Source: Cenococcum geophilum 1.58
Lineage: Eukaryota > Ascomycota > Dothideomycetes > Gloniales > Gloniaceae
Length of the DNA stretch: 64,000 nt
Direction: 5' to 3'
Assembly (NCBI GenBank): GCA_001692895.1
Contig: KV748199.1
Span: forward strand, 372,001 to 436,000
Shown: positions 54,716-64,000 of the stretch, piece after piece
Layout: each line of letters starts with the position of its first letter
Numbering within the stretch: position 1 is the stretch's first letter
Translations under genes and position numbers: made by a program
Notes under the pieces: generated by a model
Database searches by the model: none
The model's input: only the letters and a program-made list of their open reading frames with translations
Told to the model about the DNA's origin: nothing

Positions 54716-57700
54716 TATATTAAGTGTTCAATTGCCCTTGACGAGTTAAAAGGAGAGGAGAAAGCTGGATACAAAGCAATTAAGCAGACCCAGATGCACG
54801 AGAAGCAAGGGCGAAAATACACAATGCAATTTTGTTTGTCCTCGGAAGGGTTGCGGAGTAAGGTTCGGATGCTTCTCTGGATGACCGTCCTCTAGACGAT
54901 ACGCACAGAAGAAGTACTTAAGAAAACGCTACAACAACAGATAAAGATGAGCGATTGGGTGAGCGTAGAAGGCGCATTTGAAGGGAGGAGGGAGAGGAGG
55001 AAGAGGAGGAGGAGAAAAGAGAGGCCATGGAGCGAGAAGGTGTGCAGCGCATATGCACGGCTGGGAGATGTCTTTCAAGTGCTTGGCGGTGAAGGTCAGA
55101 GTGCCCGTGTGAGGCCGAAGCTGAGCTAGCGTTGGTCACTCTGGGTGCTGTGTCCCATTGATTTCGCCGCCACTCCCGCCATGGTCGGTGCTTGAAACGC
55201 TCTTGTGCGCAAAGCAGAAGAAATTTCTGGTTCAGGAGTCACCACTTTCCGTCCGTTTCTGCAACTTTCAACGCATCAGTTTTTTTTCTCCCCTTTCCCC
55301 CCTTTTTTTCATGTTTCCACCACGCCTAGCTGTAATCTAAATACACTCTCGAAATATTCGAAAAGGCCTTCGGTAGTTGATTGCAAGCACTCACAAGGTA
55401 ACAACGACTCTTTGAGGAAAGCCCAGCCCCGACAAACCCCGAGACCGAAAAAGCATTCCTCATTTTTCTACACTCGCCACATCATATTGGCAGCTCAATA
55501 ACAGCACATCAAACTCACATCAAGTGATTAAATATGACTCATTAGGACTTCGGCTCATTTATCAACACAATGATGATGGTTACAATAACAGTACACGAAG
55601 TACAATCGCCTGCTACTCTTCAGCTTGCTTAGTAAGTGGCCTGGGAGTCTCCTCATAATTACATAAGATGGCGCTTCATGGGCGTGTCTGGATCGAGCCT
55701 GGGAGAATACCCCAGTAGAGTTCATACAGTCATAACCGCACACCCACCCATCGCAGTATCTCTCCGTGCGCACGGAATTGCCGTGGACCGAAACCAGTTA
55801 AAATTTCCTTTCCAGATCATCATAAAGCGGGGAGGTCTCCCGCTTACTAGCAGCCTACATTGGAAGAGTTATCAGCAAGAGCCTCTAGAGGATGTCACTA
55901 ACAAAAAGGACAACAGTAACAAAAGTGGTGATGACGGTATTGGCAGTGGTAGTGGTAATAGCGACATGCAGCGATGGCGCTATATAGCGATGGCAGCATA
56001 TAACGACAATGGCTGTGGCTGCGATAAAATCTCTTCTTATTTAGAGTAACAGGGACCGTTTATAGGTGGGGAGTTGACACCTCTTGTAGGGAGTGGCGAC
56101 AAACTTCATAGGTTTGCGTCAAGTTGAAAAGTTCATGGTTAAATGCCAGGTGAAAATATGAGCGCCGACAATGCACACGCTAGACGCTAGGGACACATCC
56201 TATGTTAAAACTAGAAAAGACTGGTAATTTAGTGGTGGCTTGGTACAGTGTATGTTGCTAATATTACTGACCTTCGAAGAAAACAACGGCAAAACACCAT
56301 GAATACAGAGACAGCGAAGATACTGCTAAGTTCTACCACCATTGCATTGCTGAGGAAACATCAAAGGTAAAACAGAACATGTCATTTATTATTTGACTCT
56401 TTGATTAACGCCCGATACGGATCCTATCTAGGCCCACACAGACTGCTCCGTACACAGGGGAAAGTTGTGTACTATATAGGAAAAAATCCCTGGCATGTTA
56501 GGGGGAATATCCTATAAGCCGCCTTAGTAAGATAAAAAAACCCCGGTTTAACCACCTCCGCACGTAGCTAGCTCAGCAGCTACATCCAAACCTCCGCTAG
56601 ATCTTAGATCTCCGTGGTTACCATTACATCCTTCTCTTAGCTTATCTGGAGCTGGGGTTCATTACGTCCCAGCTAGGCCTTACCGTTAATTAATTGATTG
56701 CCATATACTAGTAGTTTCCTATATCCTAACCGTCCCCTATTACAGCTATCACTCATAGACTATTACCATTATATATACGCTAATCCTCTTAGAGCTTATC
56801 AAAAGTGTAAGGGGGATTTATTTGTAACTAGCACTATAATACTAAAGAGTGAGCGGGATGCGGGATGCGGGATGTGTATGCTCTGGGATCTTTTCCGCCT
56901 GGGCCGTCTCTAGGGAGGGCCAGTCCGTAGAGAGGAGACAAAAACCGTGTGGTCGTTATCCAGGCTACCAGGCAGTATAGTGCGATTAACGGCGAGTAAC
57001 CTATCATTCTCCGCGGGCGTATCGTCCTAAGGGTTAGGAAGGGGCGTGTTTACTTATTTGTTCGTTCGTCCATCATAAGGGGACGTTAAATCCGACTCGT
57101 ATCTATGAGGATTACACAGATGGGCTCGGGATGTGGTTATTTACTATAAAAGGGTGCCGTTAGTAGTAGCTTTCCAAATCACCATTTTATATGAAAACTT
57201 CTTATTACCTACGTCTTAACAACCACCAAATCCCACCCGTACGCTGCGCGACGTCTCTGCGTTGGCTCTGCTGAATCCGGAGACCAGCAGGTTCGTAGGC
57301 CAAGTCACCTCGTACAAGTGCAGAGTCCGATTTCGACGGCTCAGAACATGTCATATAATAAAGCTTTATCATCAAATGTGTAATAGATATCCATTAGAAG
57401 AAAAAGAAATACGTTCTGTCTAATACTGAAGAAAGACTACTACCCGCAAGTATGCATTAGATAGAACAACGAGATGTGCCGTATCTACCGCATCTGCTGG
57501 ATCTGCTTTATCTGCTGCACCACCTATACCCTCAAACACGAATTAAGTCTTCACATACTCATTAGCTCCTCCAACGTCCTAAATAATACTGTGCTTCTCT
57601 ACCGATTTTCATAGCCACATCGGCTGCACTGGAAGTCTGCGCAATGAGAGATATATGAGATTGCTCGTGGTGTATATTACATTCGGAAGTGCTTTAGATA

Positions 57701-57855
57701 CTCGGTCAAAGTCCCTATTGTGCTGTAAGGACTAAACGAATGGCCCTTCGCGTGCATGTCTTTAGCGACGGCGCATGGGATATGGGGATTTTGGCTGTTT
57801 GTCGAACCGAAGAGTGTTTGATATACTCGTGGTACCCACTAGTAAGCAGCGCTTA
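54716..57855. other. 3.1-kb gene-poor intergenic region
   Basis: No gene recognised. It holds purine-rich tracts (about 54975-55030, GAGGAGGGAGAGGAGGAAGA type), a T-rich/C-rich stretch near 55280-55310, and TAG-rich repeat-like DNA with short palindromes between 56390 and 57250 that may be an old LTR without definable borders. Small frames (for example 55636-56049) show no similarity I can name. Confidence 0.4.
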
Positions 57856-58318
57856 CTAGTGGTCCTGGGCTCAATGCAACAACCGAGCTCAATGCAACTT
57901 TTATATTTGTATGGCGTCTCATACAAAATTAACCTTTTTCCAAGTTGAATAACTCAACAACAACGCTATAATAAATTATTAAATATATATACTTCTTTTT
58001 TTTATACCTAAATAAGTATAAAGAAACTTAATTTTAATATTAATTTTCTATTTTATAGAAGTTTTAGTATTTACTGGCCTTAAATAAAATATAATAATAA
58101 AAAGTATAGAAATACAATAAATACAATAAATATCAGCTTTAAATAAGTTATGATATTGATTTTTAAAGGATTATATATAAGCCTTTAAATTCTTATATAA
58201 TTTCTATGTAGTATTGTTAAGTTATTCAACTTGGAAAAAGGTTGATTTTGTATGAGACGCCATACAAATATAAAAGTTGCATTGAGCTCGGTTGTTGCAT
58301 TGAGCCCGGGACCACTAG
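57856..58318. mobile_element. 463-bp element with about 105-bp inverted ends and TA borders
   Basis: The left arm (CTAGTGGTCCTGGGCTCAAT onward, to about 57960) is repeated inverted at about 58212-58318 (ending GACCACTAG), with only a handful of differences. TA lies directly outside both ends (57854-57855 and 58319-58320), fitting a TA target duplication. Each arm contains a GCTCAATGCAAC sub-repeat. The centre is extremely AT-rich with TA excess. No coding sequence. The left flank carries an extra small palindrome (CCACTAGTAAGC/GCTTACTAGTGG at 57837-57864). Confidence 0.88.
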
Positions 58319-58595
58319 TATAGTATATCTTCTGAAACACCGCGACGTCTTTATCAAAGAATCTCGAGGATCTAATTGCAATGGCATAAATTGTGAATCG
58401 GGCCTCTTCGAGTGGTGGTGTGGTAGCAAACTAAGCGTACCCCATCTGCTTTACAAGGACAGTACCTGTAAATCTAACATTGGCCGCGCCACTTGGACGA
58501 TCTATCGGCAGCCTCATTGCAGTGATACCTGGCATGACGGATTCCGCTGGCCTTGCCCGGCATATTTGAAAAGGTTTGATGATAGGGATGGTTAA
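58319..58595 (+). other. Unrecognised Cys-rich frame cut off by the TIR element
   Basis: The + frame from the element border to the stop at 58593-58595 encodes VFIKESRGSNCNGINCESGL, FEWWCGSKLSVPHLLYKDST and so on, with about six cysteines in 70 residues. It has no ATG of its own; the open frame begins inside the element arm. It looks like the C-terminal end of a small secreted-type protein whose start was lost to the insertion, but the family is not recognised. Confidence 0.3.
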
Positions 58596-59611
58596 AGATC
58601 GGCAAAAGTGGCTAAAAACCAGCATTTCCTAACAGTGGATTCGGTAGTCCGTATTTTGATCCTTAGTTCCCGAGAAGACGCGTAATGTTGCCCGAAAGCA
58701 CAGATGAAATGTTTACGTGCCCCTGATCGCCTACGACGCCTCCACTTTTGCATAGGTGACTCGAAAAGCCGTAAGACGTTTGATAATTTAGCAGTAATGA
58801 TTAACATATCAAAGCAACAACTGTAAAGGCGGGAATGTGGGGCGTCACAGCGAGACTGCGGAACGTATATTGTCAACATTCAATGTATAATTTCTTACAA
58901 AAGTCGTGGTAGTCCGAATAGCTACGATGAATCAAGTAAGAGCGGCAATGTTATGATTGCATGAGATCAATTCGACGCCTATAGGGAAAAAGTATTATAC
59001 CTTGGATGCGCAGAATCGGAAAACACAAGGCCGGGAAAAGAAAACAGCAAACAACACGATGGGGTTAGAAAAAAAGGTTGGGATTGGATGTTAAAAGAAA
59101 GAGAATAGGTCGTGGGGAAGGTTATGACGTGCTCGAAAGGAACCCGAAACCAAGAAATCGCAGACAAGGACTACAAATTTGATATATGAATGATAGGAGC
59201 TAACCACCGGAACATGCTCATCCTCGAAAGCACCTCTTGTAGGTTCGTCGTTGATAGCATCGAGAAATACTCGAGCACAAATCCAGACAGCTTCTCCACC
59301 TCATTTAGTCCTAAATCCGCTCCCTCTCAGTTTGAGAAATATTGTCTGTATACTGCCCCAAGATGTCCATGTCAAAGACCCAGTGCTGAACGCCTCGTTG
59401 GTTGCCGTAAAGAAAGCTCTAACACGCGGGAGCGGACTGCAGTCGAGAATAGCATCCACGTCCGCCCTCCACCAAAATTCATCATCCGCAAATGAGCTTA
59501 ATCCAGGAGACCACCGCAAAGCACATTGACCGTCACAAGCAGTTGTCTAAGTCCATGCATGCCGAAATGATGTAGCCGTGACGGTCGCAAGAGTATAAAG
59601 AAAGTGCCGAT
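58596..59611. other. Intergenic, no gene recognised
   Basis: 1 kb downstream of RHO1. Frames of 60-101 codons on both strands overlap at 59190-59529 and are not recognised. Probably includes the RHO1 3' untranslated region. Confidence 0.5.
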
Positions 59612-60575
59612 TTACATAATCACGCACTTGACCTTCTTATCCTTCTTCCTTGTAAGTAGAGCTGCGCGGGTGGCATGTTCGAAAACCTCCCGAACGCCTT
59701 CGTTTGTCTTGGCTGAGCATTCGAGGTATTTCTGTGCACCAATCTTCTTGCGTACATCCTCGGCCTAAATAAAAAGTTAGCTTAGAGTTACTATTGCATT
59801 CTTCATCCAGTGCTGAAGAGTGCAAGCTGGGATAAATAGGAGACTAACCTGCTCTGGGGTGACGGGTTTCTGCGATGTCTTGTGTAGCTCCTCAATAGTC
59901 TTCTGGTCATACCGTAGATCCTTCTTGCAACCAACGAGAATGATTGGGAGGCCTTGGCAGAAATGTAGGACTTCAGAGATCCACTGCGGTGTTGAAAAGT
60001 TGTCAGCACATCTGAGATAAGAAGCAACGAACAGCACGTGAGAGCTGGTTTGAGGCTTGTTTACCTTCTCCTGAACATTGTCAAGGGAATCCGGCGAGTC
60101 GATTGCGAAACAGATGAGGATAACATGAGAATCTGGGTATGAAAGGGGTCGGAGACGGTCGTAGTCCTCTTGCCCCGCCGTATCCCATAAGGCCAGCTCT
60201 ACATGTTTCCCATCGACCTCGACATCGGCAACATAGTTCTCGAAAACAGTTGGGACATATACCTATGCAAAGCATTATATTAGTTTCGATGCAAATATGG
60301 TTATGTGAGGGTGGGTTTATTTGATGGAGATAATAATCTGCCAGGCTGACGCAGCTCGGCATAATTAAGTGGATGACGTGGATTTGCATGACTGACCTCT
60401 GGGAATGTACCCTTGGAGAAGACGCTGTTGAAACAAGATCGTTAGCTTTTGGAATGCGTTCAAGAGACCGGGTGTTGACAGAGCAGTAAGTTTCCAGGAG
60501 GACTCACATGAGAAGGCAGGTCTTTCCGCAGGCACCATCGCCGACGATGACGAGCTTTCGACGGATTTCCGCCAT
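59612..60575 (-). CDS. RHO1: Rho-type GTPase Rho1, 193 aa, five exons
   Basis: Switch GTPase for cell-wall glucan synthesis, actin and the Pkc1 pathway, at the plasma membrane. Exons 60575-60508, 60424-60397, 60262-60065, 59983-59849 and 59764-59612 (68, 28, 198, 135, 153 bp). Introns are 83, 134, 81 and 84 bp. Total gives 193 residues, the usual length. P-loop GDGACGKT at 12-19, effector region [18 protein letters not shown], switch [18 protein letters not shown], Rho insert [21 protein letters not shown], and C-terminal [11 protein letters not shown] with a CAAX box (CVIM) for prenylation. The sequence is close to the most conserved fungal Rho1 proteins, so function is well supported. Confidence 0.97.
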
Positions 60576-62605
60576 CTTACACAATCAAGAGAGACGGGTG
60601 GTGGAATTCGTTGGGCAGGAGAGAGCTGTGTGGGAAGATGAGAATCAGTGTGATGGTGGAAAGGGAGTTGTTGAAGTACGTTGTGGTGTGGAGGAGGAGG
60701 AGCTAGGCAGGAACGTGCACTGACCAGCTAGAGGCTTTGTGTTGCGGCTGTGTTTTGCCTTTTGCTACAGTGAGCGACGGGCGGTTCAGACGCCCGATCG
60801 GGTTGCAACGACGGTTAGTGAAGCTGGAGTGCGGCAGAGGGAAATGGCAAGCTTGGTGGTGGGCAAAAAGTAGAGGAGGTTGATTGTTGATGGAGAGCAC
60901 GCAGCAGTAGAGTTGCAGGGCAGCGGCTATCGGGTCTAGTCCTGTCTCAGAACTCTCTGAAGCAGCAACGCCGCTGATAAAGGTCGCGACGCTCTGCATC
61001 GCTCTCGCTCGGCTTCGCCAACGAGCAGGGAGTCTAGCGTGGCAACGTCACTCTTCATCGACTTCGTCACACACGACAGCAGCTAGGAACACAGCCGTTT
61101 CAGCAACAGCCCTCCAGACGTTTGGGGTGAGGACGCTGAGCATTGCCTTGCGCAGTGCTTATCCGCGAATCAACACAGACGCCTTTCTGTGGCGTGCGCA
61201 AGCTGCCAGAATAACATTCCCAGCTCCAATGTGTCATCGTATCCTGTCGACGACATCTTGGTACTCAATTATTCTTCGATTTAGGCAGACGATTATCGGA
61301 ATGTGTATCAGGTCTTTGCGGCGCAGTCAACACTAGCAGCATAATTATGAACCGTAGTTCTGCTGCTGGGCCGGAGCGGTCTCCATTTCCCGTCATGTCT
61401 CGGTCAAGGCTTCGCCTGCCAGCGAGAGCTTCATTCAGCTAATGATCCTAATTTTGACTATTGTATAAATTACCTCCCTTTGCTCTCAGCATACACTACA
61501 CTCACCCACTACAATGAAATTATTAACTAGATACGGGTATGATAGGTTCAAGAATCTGTTACCAAAAACTGTGCACACGTGCTTGATTGGCATCCACATG
61601 TCGGTCCGTCAGATTCTAACAATTATGTGGATCCCGGCATATTACAGAATTATATCGAACTTCTCCAAACGATTTGCAAGCGAGTCACGTAATCACTGGC
61701 TTGTATAAAGGTATTTTATATTTCTTATAGCATGAACGCAACCTGTCGCTTTGGCATGCAAGTGCGCTGTACTATTGTTGATAATGTGTGCCCTGCGACT
61801 TTTGGTGGAGTTAACTTAGAGTCACTAAGGAGGATATTTTAATATAATATCTTCTACGAAAGCTTTAATTTTTGAGGATGTAATTGGTGTATTTTTAGGG
61901 CATCATTGAGCGATAAACCAATGATATCCGGCAACGGAGGTATTAATGTTGATGTACTAGTACCATCTTTATGGTATCGTGTTGAGTGACTGTTGTGCAA
62001 TGACTCAAACCGAAGACTCATGTCGTTCGCGTTACAACCAATTATGCGCTTGGGTCAAAACTCTTCTGCCACCAATATGCCTTAATAACACTACTGTAAA
62101 AGCTATATAAGTTTGAGAAGACCTTAATTTAATTGAGAGTTGTGTTTTACTTACTTTAGAGTATATAATAAGTTCTATGTAGTTAATGTGGTTATTGCAT
62201 ATTCGTGATATGGCACATGGTTGATTGTGATGCAAGCTACATGAGTACGCGCCTTTGTAAATAGCCGACTAGCTAGCCTGCGGCAAGAAGATCGCCTTTG
62301 GAGTCTCGGGGTTCGAGCTCCCCTTGCTCGCGCCACTCGATGTTGGCAGGAAGAAAGCCGTCGAACATTCCAACGCGGCGAATTACTAGCGAAGGAACCC
62401 CGCGCCTTTGCAAGACCTCAACGCCCCAGCCAGCAACATTAGCGATAAACCTTCGCCTACGGTGCCTGGCCGACATTGTAGCTCGAGCTGCTGGGCTCTA
62501 CCACTTTCTTTCGACCAGCCTTAACAACCTTTCTCACTAACACGCACTCCGCCACAGCTGTAGCATTACAGAAGCAAACCTACTACTCTCGAAGCTCTCA
62601 TCAGA
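60576..62605. promoter_or_regulatory. 2-kb divergent region between RHO1 and UFD2
   Basis: Holds the promoters of both genes. The RHO1-proximal part is GA-rich; 61480-62240 is AT-rich with no recognisable element. No gene recognised. Confidence 0.5.
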
Positions 62606-64000
62606 ATGGCGGACTTGCAGTCGGACGCGGACAAGGTAGCTGAGAGCTGCAGTCTCATACAAGTACCCCACTAACACTCTATAGATCCGCATGAAGCGGC
62701 TTGCGAAGCTCGGAGGTCAGCCAACTGCAAATGGAGAGCCAAGTGCGCCTCCAAGGCCAGCTTCATCTTCCCCAATTCCGTCGACACCACAGCCGGAAGA
62801 CTCCCAGCCTGCCCAACAAGCGGAGACGCCCAAGACATCAGATCTACCCAAGGCCAACCCTTTTGCTCAGCTCGGGGTTAAAGCAGATAGCAAGGCACCA
62901 CCACGTATAAACATCAAACCAAAGCCCACGCTATCACAAAATGGAGATGGTAGCACAGACGTCCTACCCCGGTCACAACAAGGCAGCCGTGATTCGATAG
63001 AGATTTGGGAAGACAGGACTCTCAACACTATCTTCAGGCTGAGTCTGGATCCAAGTACAACTCGAGACGCTCATGGACATCGTGTTTATTATCTTCCGAG
63101 CGTTAGATCAGATCTTGAAGATGAAGGGGTACCCGTACGACTTAGCATAAGCGTCCTTGATCAAGCAATACTGGAAGCTGCATCCAACCTGCAGGAGGAA
63201 GAGCCTCTAGATTATCTATTAGGATGTTGGAAGCGAGTATCAAGGATGTTCAGGGGTATGCGTAGTAATGATCCCCGATTCGGCATCCTGAAAGAGGCTC
63301 GCAGACTTTGCTTCAGTTACTGCATTTTCGCCGTAACTATGCCCGACATGTTTGGCCAAGAGCCATCTCCGGTAAACCCCCTCGCCGAACGTCTCTTGGT
63401 AGACTCTGAGCACGATCGAGGGATATGCCATGATTTTCTTAGCGAAGCTGTCTCACGGTTTAATGAAGACGAGAGTGTCAAGGAAGCCCTTGTTGGCGCT
63501 ATGGAGCAGCTCAGCAGAGAGCTTTCCAAGCTGTCAATGAATGACGATTACAAACCCTACATTCTGGTATTTGAAGCATTTCCTGCTAATACTACATTTT
63601 ACTAATAAACGATAGGCTATGCGTAACTTTGTCAGATACCAACCCCTGCTGCTTGCCCTCACTCAATCATCAATGTTTTTGCCACCGGACGTACCTGCTC
63701 AGCATATTGAGACTAGCACGCTTCTAGGACCGTTTTTCTGCCTGTCTCCCATGCAAGGGGAAGTTGCTCTAAACTATTTCTCTAGTCCCAAAACTAGGGA
63801 TAAGGCTTATATTGCCAATTCTCAGAAGGCCCTTCGCATGACATTACAAACACACCAAGATGAGCTTTTCGACATTGCAAACTGCTTCATTAAAACCAAA
63901 GATTCAAGAGAAAAAATCCTCAACTGGTTCGCATTGACCGTAAATGCCAACCACAAGCGGAGAGCCATGCAGGTAGATCCTAAAACGGTTTCGTCGGATG
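62606..64000 (+). CDS. UFD2: Ubiquitin conjugation factor E4 (UFD2), 5' part, cut by the window edge
   Basis: U-box E4 enzyme that lengthens ubiquitin chains on substrates handled by Cdc48. Exons seen: 62606-62635, 62685-63566, and 63616 to the window end. Both introns are 49 bp (GTAGCT..TAG, GTATTT..TAG). The N-terminus is MADLQSDADKIRMKRLAKLG followed by a Pro/Ser-rich linker, then the start of the E4 core: ETIFRL-like NTIFRLSLDPS, YLPSVRSDLEDEGVPVRLSI, LDYLLGCWKRVSR, then AMRNFVRYQPLLLALTQSSM and LGPFFCLSPMQGEVALNYFS after intron 2. The C-terminal U-box lies outside the window. Confidence 0.93.

Noticed and set aside
62280..62335. tRNA-like T-arm sequence GGGGTTCGAGCTCCCC
   Set aside because: No pairing acceptor strand, D-arm or anticodon arm could be placed around it.
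1..64000. CRISPR arrays, riboswitches, operons, prokaryotic ribosome binding sites
   Set aside because: The window is fungal nuclear DNA with spliceosomal introns; no such structures are present.

Overview
The window is from a filamentous ascomycete (Pezizomycotina-type) genome. Protein genes are split by short introns (mostly 49-103 bp) with GT..AG ends and CTAAC/CTGAC-like branch sites. The gene set is fungal (a Zn2Cys6 regulator, an RTA1-family membrane protein, CCZ1, GPI10, a Sak1/Ssp1-type kinase, RHO1). Old transposons carry CpA-to-TpA type stop codons (CAA/CAG read as TAA/TAG), the mark of repeat-induced point mutation (RIP). I could not fix the species.

Layout. 1-11.7 kb is a transposon graveyard: a RIP-damaged Ty3/gypsy chromovirus (integrase, chromodomain and an extra 3' reading frame), then four back-to-back elements with inverted ends (3032-4175, 4349-4927, 4967-5291 and a Mutator-like one at 5343-7108 with a perfect 9-bp target duplication), a gypsy reverse-transcriptase scrap, LTR-like DNA and a 97-bp-arm hairpin. 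12-16.7 kb holds two accessory genes on the same strand: a PD-(D/E)XK nuclease-like protein and a protein with two C-terminal membrane helices. 18.7-32 kb is ordinary: a Sak1/Ssp1-type kinase (1451 aa once its first exon is joined), GPI10, a conserved fungal protein of unknown function and a SIW14-like phosphatase.

32-45 kb is mixed: a truncated GH92 mannosidase pseudogene, an ABM-fold protein, a membrane-protein gene with an in-frame stop, a convergent pair of a Upc2-like regulator and an RTA1 protein, a GIY-YIG protein with an inverted repeat at its 5' end, a gag-like remnant and a broken tRNA-Pro. 46-64 kb returns to housekeeping genes: AIM34, FMT1 and CCZ1 (divergent), a secreted aspartic protease, RHO1, and UFD2, which runs off the right edge. 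A 463-bp inverted-repeat element lies at 57.9-58.3 kb.

Together the core genes cover AMPK-type signalling, GPI-anchor assembly, mitochondrial translation start, vacuole fusion, cell-wall Rho signalling and ubiquitin chain elongation. They act in separate pathways and share no operon-like logic. Exon junctions below were read by eye from splice signals and frame continuity; every multi-exon total quoted with a protein length is divisible by three.
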